DNA from: BTRG01 sp036986275
GTDB lineage: Bacteria; Pseudomonadota; Gammaproteobacteria; Acidiferrobacterales; SZUA-150
Assembly (NCBI GenBank): GCA_036986275.1
Contig: BTRG01000030.1
Span: forward strand, 1 to 27,949
DNA length: 27,949 nt
Direction of reading: 5' to 3'
Shown here: positions 17,376-24,238 of the stretch, one piece after another
How the letters are laid out: every line of letters begins with the position of its first letter
Position numbering within the stretch: the stretch's first letter is position 1
Notes under the pieces: generated by a model
Seen by the model: only the letters and a program-made list of their open reading frames with translations
The model's database searches: none
What the model was told of the DNA's origin: nothing
Made by a program: the position numbers and the translations under genes

Positions 17376-18301
17376 GTAACGCGCTCCGCAATACGTAACA
17401 CGGCACTACGTGCCCGGGGATTCTGTTGCACCTCAACCATGCCGGCGCGCCGGGCCTTGCCAATCTGTTTCAAGGGTGCCCGAATCAAATCAGTCTCGCG
17501 TATAGGCAAATCCGGTGGATACACATCATTGCTGGAATGCTTGCGTATAAAACGTTTCACCATTCTGTCTTCCAACGAATGAAAACTTATGACGGCAAGT
17601 CTGCCACCTGGTGCAAGCACATCCAGTGCCTGCTCGAGTCCGTGCTGCAATTCTTGCAATTCCTGATTAATATGCAGACGTATCGCCTGAAAACTCCTTG
17701 TAGCAGGATGCTTCTTACGCTCACGCGTGGGCACGGCATTTTCAATGATTTCGACCAGCTGACCCGTACGTGTGATGGCCCGCTGCTCTCGGCCATGAAC
17801 AATGGCGCGGGCAATCCGGCGCGCAAAGCGTTCTTCACCCAACTCTTTCAATACCCGGGAAATGTCTTCCTCAGCAGCATGTTGTAGCCACTGCGCGGCT
17901 GTTTGCCCGGTACGCGTATCCATACGCATATCCAGGGGACCGTCTAACTGAAAACTAAATCCACGCTCTGCCTCATTCAGCTGCGGTGATGAAACGCCCA
18001 GATCAAACAAGATGCCATCTACCTTGTTTGCATAACCGTATTGCTTGACCGTTTCACTCAGCATGGAAAAAGGCCTGTTCTCGATCGCAAATCGTTCATC
18101 CCCGCCAAACCTTTCTCCGGCCACCTGCACTGCGTCAGGATCCCGATCCAGGGCCAGTATGTGTCCGCCCTGACCCAACGATGACAAGATGGCTCGCGCG
18201 TGCCCGCCACGACCAAACGTGGCATCCACATAAAATCCATCCGGCTCTACCTGCAAGGCATCCACGGCCTCCTTCAGCAGCACTGATTGATGCATCGGCA
18301 T
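17372..18301 (-). CDS. rsmH: 16S rRNA C1402 N4-methyltransferase RsmH
   Basis: RsmH (formerly MraW) N4-methylates C1402 in the 16S rRNA decoding centre using S-adenosylmethionine. The 309 residues start HQSVLLKEAVDAL, with the SAM-binding DATFGRGGHA at 26-35, FDLGVSSPQL, GFSFQLDGPLDMRMD, and VISFHSLEDRMVK towards the end. The first ATG (18301) has AGGGA only three bases upstream, whereas the third codon, ATG 18295, sits nine bases after it, so the protein may begin two residues later. mraZ ends 42 bases upstream. Confidence 0.97.
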   Translation of the reverse strand: MPMHQSVLLKEAVDALQVEPDGFYVDATFGRGGHARAILSSLGQGGHILALDRDPDAVQVAGERFGGDERFAIENRPFSMLSETVKQYGYANKVDGILFDLGVSSPQLNEAERGFSFQLDGPLDMRMDTRTGQTAAQWLQHAAEEDISRVLKELGEERFARRIARAIVHGREQRAITRTGQLVEIIENAVPTRERKKHPATRSFQAIRLHINQELQELQHGLEQALDVLAPGGRLAVISFHSLEDRMVKRFIRKHSSNDVYPPDLPIRETDLIRAPLKQIGKARRAGMVEVQQNPRARSAVLRIAERVT

Positions 18302-18343
18302 CAGTCCCTGTCTGCTTGCTGGAAAAAAACAGTGGCCACTGCA

Positions 18344-18802
18344 TCACAGCGACAAGGAAACCAGTTCGGGTGGCAGCCCTTCATTGTCGTCATCATTCAT
18401 CTCCAGCCATTCGCTACGACGGGTGTTCCAGGTTTCTTCAGACCAAATCTCGAATTTATTGCCTTGCCCGATCAGGACAATGGATTTTTGCAGGAAGGCA
18501 AACTCACGCAGTGGCGTAATCAGTAAAATACGGCCGCTGGCATCGAGTTCGCACTCAGTGGCGTGGCCAATAAGCAGTCGTTGTATGCGTCGAGCCTGAC
18601 GGTTAAGGCTTGGCAGTTTCACCAGCTTGCGCTCAATGTCTTCCCAATCCGGCAGCGGGTAGAGCAACAAACAGCTTTCAACACTGTCGACCGTCAACAC
18701 CATTGCGCCCTCGCAGCGCTTGTGCAGCCTGTCACGATACTTGGTCGGCATAGCCATACGGCCCTTGCTGTCCAGATTTAATGTGTTGACGCCTCGTAAC
18801 AT
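18344..18802 (-). CDS. mraZ: Transcriptional regulator MraZ
   Basis: MraZ is the AbrB-fold DNA-binding protein at the head of the dcw operon; it represses its own promoter in E. coli. The 152 residues contain two tandem SpoVT/AbrB-like units, each with the DxxGR core: DSKGR at 11-15 and DASGR at 87-91. The ring-forming protein binds GTGGG repeats, and four such repeats lie immediately upstream (18815-18850), so autoregulation is very likely here. The ribosome binding site is not obvious; AGGTGGG overlaps the nearest repeat, suggesting that bound MraZ could also block the leader. Confidence 0.96.
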   Translation of the reverse strand: MLRGVNTLNLDSKGRMAMPTKYRDRLHKRCEGAMVLTVDSVESCLLLYPLPDWEDIERKLVKLPSLNRQARRIQRLLIGHATECELDASGRILLITPLREFAFLQKSIVLIGQGNKFEIWSEETWNTRRSEWLEMNDDDNEGLPPELVSLSL

Positions 18803-18814
18803 TGACCGGTTCTA

Positions 18815-18850
18815 CCCACCTTTAATCCACAAATACCCACTTTTCCCCAC
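18815..18850 (-). promoter_or_regulatory. MraZ operator: four GTGG(G/A) direct repeats
   Basis: On the minus strand, GTGGG occurs at 18846-18850 and 18836-18840, GTGGA at 18826-18830, and GTGGG at 18815-18819. The steps are 10, 10 and 11 bases, so all face one side of the helix. The block lies between the -10 box and the mraZ ATG. GTGGG repeats separated by five bases are the known MraZ target in E. coli. The third copy deviates in its last base. Confidence 0.88.
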
Positions 18851-18858
18851 TACATGAC

Positions 18859-18888
18859 ACTATAGTAACCTCTATTAATAGCTGTCAA
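18859..18888 (-). promoter_or_regulatory. Sigma-70 promoter of the dcw operon (Pmra)
   Basis: On the minus strand a perfect -35 TTGACA (18883-18888) is followed after 18 bases by TATAGT (18859-18864). The transcript start is expected near 18852, so the MraZ repeats fall in the first part of the transcript. It is the best promoter match I found upstream of the dcw genes. Confidence 0.75.
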
Positions 18889-19019
18889 GCAATTTCACAA
18901 AAGTTAGTGGGTACTTTTCCCTTTCTAGACAAACGTTTAGCGAACACGGATCGATGGCAATCGTCCTCACAAAGCTTTTAGATTAGTTGGTACTAACATA
19001 CTTAAAAAAGGAAGGAAAT

Positions 19020-19450
19020 GGGAGTCAGCCGATAAGCCGGGTTCTGTCTTGGACGACCATTCATCTGGGATGCGTGTTGCCACGCACCTCAAGCAGCCTA
19101 CCCAGGGACGACGCGGGCCGCGCCATAGCCCCTCTATTTGGCCTTGCTCCGAGTGGGGTTTACCATGCCGTCGCGTGTTGCCACCGACGCGGTGCGCTCT
19201 TACCGCACCTTTTCACCCTTACCTGTGTTCTCTGGACCGAAATCCAGAAAACCATCGGCGGTATATTTTCTGTGGCACTTTCCGTGGGCTCGCACCCCCC
19301 AGGCGTTACCTGGCACCCTGCCCTTTGGAGCCCGGACTTTCCTCCCCATACCGACCCGGATACACAGTGCACAGTAGTAAATCTTTCCTATACTAATAGA
19401 TGTGCCCTGTGTAGCAGGGTCGGTACGAGGCGATCGCCTGGCCGACTCCC
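19020..19450 (-). ncRNA. rnpB: RNase P RNA, bacterial type A
   Basis: This is the catalytic RNA of RNase P, which trims tRNA 5' ends. On the minus strand the conserved blocks occur in order: 5' GGGAGTCGGCCAGGCG; GAGGAAAGTCCGGGCTCC (19327-19344); GGTAAGGGTGAAA; GGTGCGGTAAGAGCGCACCG; GGAGCAAGGCCAAATAG; GGGTAGGCTGCTTGAG, which holds the GGU that pairs with tRNA CCA; and AGACAGAACCCGGCTTATCGGC (19028-19049). The P1 helix closes with GGGAGTC at the 5' end against GACTCCC at the 3' end. The length is about 431 nt against 377 in E. coli, mostly because the P3 arm (19349-19425) is much longer. A run of six U follows at 19009-19004. Ends are estimated from P1 pairing. Confidence 0.97.
19349..19425 (-). 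repeat. Long P3 hairpin of RNase P RNA
   Basis: TACCGACCC pairs perfectly with GGGTCGGTA (nine pairs). Inside are further arms: TACACA with TGTGTA, GCACA with TGTGC, and TAGTA with TACTA around an A-rich loop. The arm spans 77 nt. In E. coli the corresponding segment is roughly half that length. Confidence 0.8.
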
Positions 19451-19465
19451 GTAGTTAGTTTACCC

Positions 19466-19494
19466 CTTATGGCAGCGTATTTCCGCCCTGTCGA
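19466..19494 (-). promoter_or_regulatory. Possible rnpB promoter
   Basis: On the minus strand TCGACA (19489-19494) is separated by 17 bases from CATAAG (19466-19471). That would start transcription about ten bases before the mature 5' end of the RNA. Each box has one or two mismatches to consensus, so this is a candidate only. Confidence 0.35.
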
Positions 19495-19575
19495 TAATTT
19501 GACACCTGCCATGTGGACCAGGCCCCGATTCAAGGGCTCACGCTGGCACAGGGTTTGCACCTGTTTACATATAAG

Positions 19576-19594
19576 GCTGAACAAGGGGTTCAGC
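19576..19594. repeat. Perfect inverted repeat, 7-bp arms
   Basis: GCTGAAC and GTTCAGC flank the five-base loop AAGGG. Neither side is followed by a T run, so it is not a convincing terminator. It lies in the 220-base stretch between rnpB and the small gene at 19671, about 80 bases upstream of that gene's start, where it could be a leader hairpin or an operator. Confidence 0.5.
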
Positions 19595-19670
19595 TTGCGA
19601 CCGGCAGGCCGAAAATAGTCACAAGGGGACTTCCTTGAGGGTTGAAGCCGGTAAATCGATGGAGCAAGTC

Positions 19671-19823
19671 ATGAAAAAAGAGGACGCAGTCAGAGAAGCA
19701 TTGGATTACGCTGAAGCAGAGGGCATTATCAAGTTCAGGGAAAATCCTACATTCGACGAACGCATGGAACACATCATCAGCCTATCGCTACCAGCAGGCA
19801 TGATTCTGTTCTTTTTTATCTAG
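19671..19823 (+). CDS. Possible small membrane-associated protein, unknown function
   Basis: I do not recognise this 50-codon gene. It begins MKKEDAVREALDYAEAEG, with GGAG six bases before the ATG; the frame is open upstream and a TTG at 19635 with AAGGGG six bases before it would give 62 residues. The first 33 residues are charged and probably helical (A/E/R-rich). The last 17 or so (IISLSLPAGMILFFFI) are hydrophobic, like a tail anchor. It is convergent with rsmI, whose stop lies seven bases beyond. The good ribosome binding site and the biased composition favour a real gene, but short size and lack of a known family keep confidence modest. Confidence 0.45.
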   Translation: MKKEDAVREALDYAEAEGIIKFRENPTFDERMEHIISLSLPAGMILFFFI

Positions 19824-19829
19824 CCAAGG

Positions 19830-20702
19830 TCAGGCCTTCTCCTGGCCCTGACGTTCAATATCCAGAGCCAGTTGATAAAGCGTGTTTTTCTTGCGCCCGG
19901 TAATCCCGGTTGCCAGTGTCACGGCCTGTCTGGTCGGTAAACTGGCCATCAGTATCCTGAGGATGCGCTCATCCTCATCATTATAGATGGCACCCACCTC
20001 GGCCTCTGGTTGCGGGGCAGCGCCGACTACAAACACGAACTCCCCTTTTTGCCAATCCGCATCGTTGGCAATGGCCTGGTGTAATTCAGCCAGACCGGCC
20101 CGGAGTACCGTCTCGAATTTTTTGGTAAGCTCGCGCCCCATGACCGCCTCACGCTCAGGACCCAGAATGGTGACCATATCTTTGAGCGTATCCAATACCC
20201 TATGGGGGCTCTCGTAGATCACCAGAGAGCCCGGATAGCTGGCGAATCCCTGTATTTGCCGCCGCCGCGCCGAAGATTTATGTGGTAAAAAACCCACAAA
20301 CCGGCAATCCTGCATGGCCATGCCGGCCACGGACAACACGGCCGTCAGAGCGCTGGGGCCTGGTATCGGGCTGACCGTTATTCCCGCCTTGTGTGCCGCC
20401 GCCACCAGTTGCAGTCCGGGATCGCTGACCAGCGGTGTTCCTGCATCCGACACCAGTGCGATAGACTGGCCCGACAGCAAACGTTCGACCAAACCACCGA
20501 TACGGGAATATTCATTATGCTCATGCAAGGAAATCATTGGCGTCGCTATGCTAAAATGGCGCAGCAGTCGTCCGCTGTGACGTGTGTCTTCAGCCGCCAC
20601 GACATCCACCCTGCCCAGCACGGACTGCGCCCGAGGCGACAAGTCCTCGAGGTTCCCAATGGGTGTTGCTACAACATAAAGCACAGCAGCCATATTTGAC
20701 AC
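19830..20702 (-). CDS. rsmI: 16S rRNA C1402 2'-O-methyltransferase RsmI
   Basis: RsmI 2'-O-methylates the ribose of C1402, the nucleotide whose base is methylated by RsmH. The 290 residues have the tetrapyrrole-methylase fold: VATPIGNLEDLSPRA at about 11-25, AAEDTRHSGRLL, LVSDAGTPLVSDPG, PIPGPSALTAVLS, then GRELTKKFE and a C-terminal helical tail (LPTRQAVTLATGITGRKKNTLY). The longest start is GTG 20702 with GGGATGA just upstream; ATG 20693, three codons later, is a reasonable alternative. It diverges from lpoA across only 60 bases, as in the E. coli yraL-yraM locus. Confidence 0.96.
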   Translation of the reverse strand: MSNMAAVLYVVATPIGNLEDLSPRAQSVLGRVDVVAAEDTRHSGRLLRHFSIATPMISLHEHNEYSRIGGLVERLLSGQSIALVSDAGTPLVSDPGLQLVAAAHKAGITVSPIPGPSALTAVLSVAGMAMQDCRFVGFLPHKSSARRRQIQGFASYPGSLVIYESPHRVLDTLKDMVTILGPEREAVMGRELTKKFETVLRAGLAELHQAIANDADWQKGEFVFVVGAAPQPEAEVGAIYNDEDERILRILMASLPTRQAVTLATGITGRKKNTLYQLALDIERQGQEKA

Positions 20703-20724
20703 TCATCCCGCAGGTTTAGATACT
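20696..20724 (+). promoter_or_regulatory. Sigma-70 promoter of the lpoA operon
   Basis: A perfect TTGACA at 20696-20701 is followed after 17 bases by GATACT at 20719-20724 (four of six to consensus). The expected transcript start is near 20731, leaving a leader of about 30 bases before lpoA. The -35 overlaps the start region of rsmI. Confidence 0.6.
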
Positions 20725-20730
20725 CTGCGG
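20708..20730. repeat. Inverted repeat across the lpoA promoter
   Basis: CCGCAG (20708-20713) and CTGCGG (20725-20730) are perfect complements separated by 11 bases. They cover the spacer and run to just past the -10 box of the candidate lpoA promoter, and lie in the leader of rsmI on the other strand. The layout would suit an operator for a dimeric regulator. Confidence 0.45.
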
Positions 20731-20762
20731 CCAAATAAGCCAGTCTACCCGAAACCACTCTT

Positions 20763-22700
20763 ATGACACCGAATTCCTTTCTGCGACACTTTGTGCCCGT
20801 CATAGTATTGGCGCTGCTGTTGCCGCTGTCATCCTGTGTCACCAAGGCACCGGTCCCGGAGCGTATCGAAGAGCGCGCGGAAGCCCCCACGGAACAATTG
20901 GCCATAGAGGCCGAAGAGAAAGGCGAATACCTCCTGGCCTCCAGTCGTTACCAACAACTGGCGGACACCCAAACCAGCCCGCGGCGGCAGCACTATCAAC
21001 TCAAGAGTATCGCCGCCCTTATCAAAGCCGGGCAGTACCATGGCGCCAAGGCCATGCTCAGGGAAATCAAGGTCAAAGGATTGAGCCGAACAATACTTGC
21101 AAGAAAACTCATCTTGCTGGCGCAAGTCTCGCAGTTTGAAGGTCGGTATGAGAAGGCAATACGTCTGCTGTCCAAGGCCCAGGCTACACGCAACCTGAAT
21201 CCCGAGCTCTATAGCGAGATTTACCATATTAAGTCCGTCGCGGAATTGGCACTGGAAAATCCTATCGGCGCTGTTGGCAACTTGATTCAACGTGAGAAAT
21301 ACCTGGCGGATATTACACTTATAGACAAGAACCAGGTAGAAATTTGGGAGATACTGAATACTCTGCCCATTAGTGAGCTCAAACAGGAGCGCAATCTCAC
21401 CGACCACACTGAGCTTGGCGGCTGGTTGGACCTGGCCATTGCCCGCGCCAGTCGACCCAATCAGTTTAATAGTGTTGCTGGAAAATGGAAGCAAACTCAC
21501 CCCCATCACAAGATTACAGAATCTTTTCTGAAAACACTGACCAGTCGACGACCTACCTTTGTCGGGCGCGTGTATCAAATCGCCTTGCTGCTGCCACTTA
21601 GCTCGCAGTTTGAATTAGCGGCCAAAGCCGTTCGGGACGGCTTCATGTACCTGGACAAGAAGAATCCTAATAATGAAAAACCAAGAATAAAAATCTATGA
21701 CACAGGCGTCGACAACACCGAGGTTGCTGCAGTATATAACCGGGCCGTCACCGAAGGCGCGGACTTTATCGTCGGCCCTCTGGGTCGGGAATCCGTACAA
21801 GCGCTCTTTGAAAACACAGACCTGTCAACCCCGACCATGGTCCTTAGTCACGCAGAAGAAGATACAGATGTGTCAGGACAACCAGTATTTCAATTTGGAT
21901 TACCCCCTGAACAAGAGGCCGTGCAGGCCGCCGAACGCGCCTATCTGGATGGCAAGCGCATGGTTACCATACTGTATATGAACAACGCCCTGGGCTTGCG
22001 CCTGAAAGATGCCTTCCAAAAACATTGGCAGAGCCTGGGCGGCATTATCCTGGACAGTCAGTCTTTCGAACTGGGCCAAAACGACTATTCCGGTGTGGTA
22101 AAACGGTTGCTGAATATTAACGACAGCGAAGCGCGTCATCACGCTCTAGAAAAAGAACTGCGACGCAAACTGAAGTTTGCCCCCCGCCGCCGTCAGGATG
22201 TGGAGGCTATCTTTCTGGCTACCAACGCGGCTCACGGCAGACTCATCAAACCACAATTGAATTATCATCGCGCTTCAAAGGTTCCGGTGTACTCGACATC
22301 CCATATTTTTACGGGCAAACCCGACCCAATTAAGGACGCGGATCTTGACGGTGTGATCTTTGGTGATATGCCCTGGATGTTACTGCAGAACGGCGCTCTC
22401 GGCGATCTTAAAAAAGGCCGCGGTGCCTGGCGTTACGCTCAGACCCAGTTGGACAGACTGTTTGCGCTGGGTATGGATAGCTATACCATCATCCCCTATC
22501 TGGGTCGTATCAGCAGCGACAGTGCCATACGTTTCAACGGTGTCACCAGCGGCCTGAGCGTGGATCAGGATGGGCAATTACACAGGCATTTATTGTGGGC
22601 ACGCTTCAAACGCGGTTCACCAAAACTACTGGATAGTTATTATAATTATACCGGTCAACTGAAATCCAGAAATGATCCGTCCACTGCCGGAGCATCTTGA
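20763..22700 (+). CDS. lpoA: LpoA-type outer-membrane lipoprotein, activator of PBP1A
   Basis: LpoA is an outer-membrane lipoprotein that reaches through the peptidoglycan to stimulate PBP1A. The 645 residues (E. coli 678) begin with a signal peptide and the lipobox LSSC with Cys25, followed by Val, which fits outer-membrane sorting. Residues about 40-230 are helical, TPR-like repeats (EAEEKGEYLLASSRYQQLAD and similar). From about 270 (YQIALLLPLSSQFELAAKAVRDGF) a periplasmic-binding-protein fold follows, with DFIVGPLGRESVQAL and PVYSTSHIFTGKPDPIKDAD. No clear ribosome binding site precedes the ATG. It heads an operon with yraN, with which it overlaps by 29 bases. Confidence 0.93.
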   Translation: MTPNSFLRHFVPVIVLALLLPLSSCVTKAPVPERIEERAEAPTEQLAIEAEEKGEYLLASSRYQQLADTQTSPRRQHYQLKSIAALIKAGQYHGAKAMLREIKVKGLSRTILARKLILLAQVSQFEGRYEKAIRLLSKAQATRNLNPELYSEIYHIKSVAELALENPIGAVGNLIQREKYLADITLIDKNQVEIWEILNTLPISELKQERNLTDHTELGGWLDLAIARASRPNQFNSVAGKWKQTHPHHKITESFLKTLTSRRPTFVGRVYQIALLLPLSSQFELAAKAVRDGFMYLDKKNPNNEKPRIKIYDTGVDNTEVAAVYNRAVTEGADFIVGPLGRESVQALFENTDLSTPTMVLSHAEEDTDVSGQPVFQFGLPPEQEAVQAAERAYLDGKRMVTILYMNNALGLRLKDAFQKHWQSLGGIILDSQSFELGQNDYSGVVKRLLNINDSEARHHALEKELRRKLKFAPRRRQDVEAIFLATNAAHGRLIKPQLNYHRASKVPVYSTSHIFTGKPDPIKDADLDGVIFGDMPWMLLQNGALGDLKKGRGAWRYAQTQLDRLFALGMDSYTIIPYLGRISSDSAIRFNGVTSGLSVDQDGQLHRHLLWARFKRGSPKLLDSYYNYTGQLKSRNDPSTAGAS

Positions 22701-23043
22701 AAAAGGCGTTAAGGCCGAAATAGCAGCGCGCCATTACCTGGAGCGAGCCGGTTACCAATTCCTCAGAAAAAATTACCGCACGCCTTACGGTGAGGTTGAT
22801 TTAATAATGAAGAATGACGACACACTGGTCTTCATTGAAGTTCGCTATCGAAAAAACGGGCGTTTTGGTCAAGCTGAAGAAACGATAGGCTCTCGCAAGC
22901 AATCGAAGCTGCTGGCCTCAGCAGAACATTTCCTGCAACAAAACAGTATTGGTAATCTTGGTTGCCGTTTTGATATTGTTGCGATTACCGGAACCCTTAG
23001 GGATGACAACATTTCCTGGATCAGGAACGCTATCCAGGCCTGA
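22672..23043 (+). CDS. yraN: YraN family (UPF0102) nuclease-fold protein
   Basis: The 123 residues belong to the UPF0102/YraN family, which has a restriction-endonuclease-like fold of uncertain cellular role. The fold's motif residues are visible: GEVDLIM at about 41-47 and FIEVRYR at about 54-60, plus KGVKAEIAARHYLERAGY at the N-terminus. The start overlaps the lpoA 3' end by 29 bases and has no strong ribosome binding site, so translation may depend on lpoA. The neighbours lpoA, SIS and dolP match the E. coli order. Confidence 0.92.
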   Translation: MIRPLPEHLEKGVKAEIAARHYLERAGYQFLRKNYRTPYGEVDLIMKNDDTLVFIEVRYRKNGRFGQAEETIGSRKQSKLLASAEHFLQQNSIGNLGCRFDIVAITGTLRDDNISWIRNAIQA

Positions 23044-23063
23044 CACGATTGAAGATGATTACC

Positions 23064-23663
23064 ATGAATAATTTACCGCCGACAGACCGAGCACGTAAGA
23101 ACTTTCAGGACCACCTGGACAGCGTACAACAACACCATGAAGCCCTCTTGCCTGATATTGCCAGCGCCGCCAATACCATGATCAAGGCACTGTTGGCTGA
23201 TAAAAAAATACTGGCATGCGGAAACGGCGGTTCGGCCAGCGATTCACAACATTTTTCTTCAGAATTACTTAATCGCTTTGAGAGCGAACGCCCGGGCTTG
23301 CCGGCTATTGCCTTGAACACCGACAGTTCAACCATTACTTCGATCGCCAATGATTATCGCTTTGAAGATATCTTTGCCAAACAGGTGCGCGCCCTGGGTC
23401 AACCCGGTGATGTCTTGCTCGCTATCAGCACCTCCGGCAACTCGGCAAATATCTTGCAAGCCGTGGAAGCGGCCCATGAGCGTGAAATGGTATGTATTGC
23501 ATTAAACGGACGTGATGGCGGCGAACTCAATGACCGACTACATACAACAGATGTGAATATATGCGTACCTGTTAATTCGACGGCGCGCATACAGGAGACC
23601 CATATTATTATTATCCATTGCCTGTGTGATCTTATTGATGCCCACTTGCTGGGCCAGCCATGA
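23064..23663 (+). CDS. gmhA: SIS-domain phosphoheptose isomerase / DiaA-like protein
   Basis: A SIS-domain protein in the genomic place of diaA. GmhA converts sedoheptulose 7-phosphate to D-glycero-manno-heptose 7-phosphate for LPS core; DiaA instead binds DnaA. The general sequence resembles DiaA (RFESERPGLPAIALNTD, KQVRALGQPGDVLLAIST, ARIQE.H....CLCDLID). However, the GmhA catalytic Glu and His positions (E65 and H180 in E. coli GmhA) are kept, here as E67 (HFSSELL) and H185 (IQETHIIIIH). GNGGS is at 53-57. I chose ATG 23064 because the earlier TTG 23049 and ATG 23055 have no usable ribosome binding site; GAAG is nine bases upstream of 23064. It overlaps dolP by four bases. Confidence 0.85.
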   Translation: MNNLPPTDRARKNFQDHLDSVQQHHEALLPDIASAANTMIKALLADKKILACGNGGSASDSQHFSSELLNRFESERPGLPAIALNTDSSTITSIANDYRFEDIFAKQVRALGQPGDVLLAISTSGNSANILQAVEAAHEREMVCIALNGRDGGELNDRLHTTDVNICVPVNSTARIQETHIIIIHCLCDLIDAHLLGQP

Positions 23664-24238
23664 AGAAAATCTGTCTCATTACATGCAGCCTGTTGTTGTC
23701 CTACAGCCTCAGTGCCTGTGCGCCTGCTATTGTTATTGGCACAGGTACCGGCATAGTGGTCTCCAATGACAGGCGCACAATGGGCGCCTTTCTGGATGAT
23801 GGCACCATAGAGCGCAAGGCAAATCGCATACTCGGCCGGAATAAATCTCTATCCGAAAATACCCATATCAACATCACCAGCGTCAATGGCCTGGTCCTGA
23901 TTACCGGAGAAATCTCCCGGCAAGAGCAGCGCGGCCAGATACTGGATGCCATACGTAACATTAAAGGCGTACAACGTACCGTTAATGAAATTCGTATCGC
24001 CGCGCCCAGTTCGTTGACGGAACGAAGTGCTGATACCTGGCTGACCAGCAAGGCAAAAACACATCTAATGGCCGATGAAAGGGTTGACTCGACACGTATA
24101 AAAGTCGTTACTGAAAATAAATCGGTTTACCTGATGGGCCTGGTCACACCCAAAGAGGCCGACTATGCCGTGCAGGCTGTGCAGCGCACACGAGGCGTCC
24201 GGCGTATCGTCAAATTGTTCGAATATATAGACCGATGA
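23660..24238 (+). CDS. dolP: Outer-membrane lipoprotein with two BON domains (DolP/YraP)
   Basis: A 192-residue lipoprotein. The signal peptide ends in the lipobox LSAC with Cys20, followed by Ala, which fits sorting to the outer membrane. Two BON domains follow at about 50-115 (NTHINITSVNGLVLITGEI, then NIKGVQRTVNEIRI) and 125-190 (IKVVTENKSVYLMGLVTPKEA, then RGVRRIVKLFEYI). In E. coli the orthologue binds anionic phospholipid, gathers at division sites and supports outer-membrane integrity. The ATG overlaps the SIS gene stop and its own stop overlaps the rfaE2 start, four bases each. Confidence 0.93.
   Translation: MKKICLITCSLLLSYSLSACAPAIVIGTGTGIVVSNDRRTMGAFLDDGTIERKANRILGRNKSLSENTHINITSVNGLVLITGEISRQEQRGQILDAIRNIKGVQRTVNEIRIAAPSSLTERSADTWLTSKAKTHLMADERVDSTRIKVVTENKSVYLMGLVTPKEADYAVQAVQRTRGVRRIVKLFEYIDR

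Noticed and set aside
18987..19454. Several open frames on both strands between mraZ and the small gene
   Set aside because: They fall on the RNase P RNA, whose conserved blocks explain the sequence.
19829..19852. Inverted repeat GTCAGGCC / GGCCCTGAC at the rsmI end
   Set aside because: It has a bulge, lies within rsmI coding sequence and has no T run on the correct side for a terminator.
20829..21578. 249-codon frame antisense to lpoA
   Set aside because: The lpoA strand has signal peptide, lipobox and domain pattern; the antisense frame has none.
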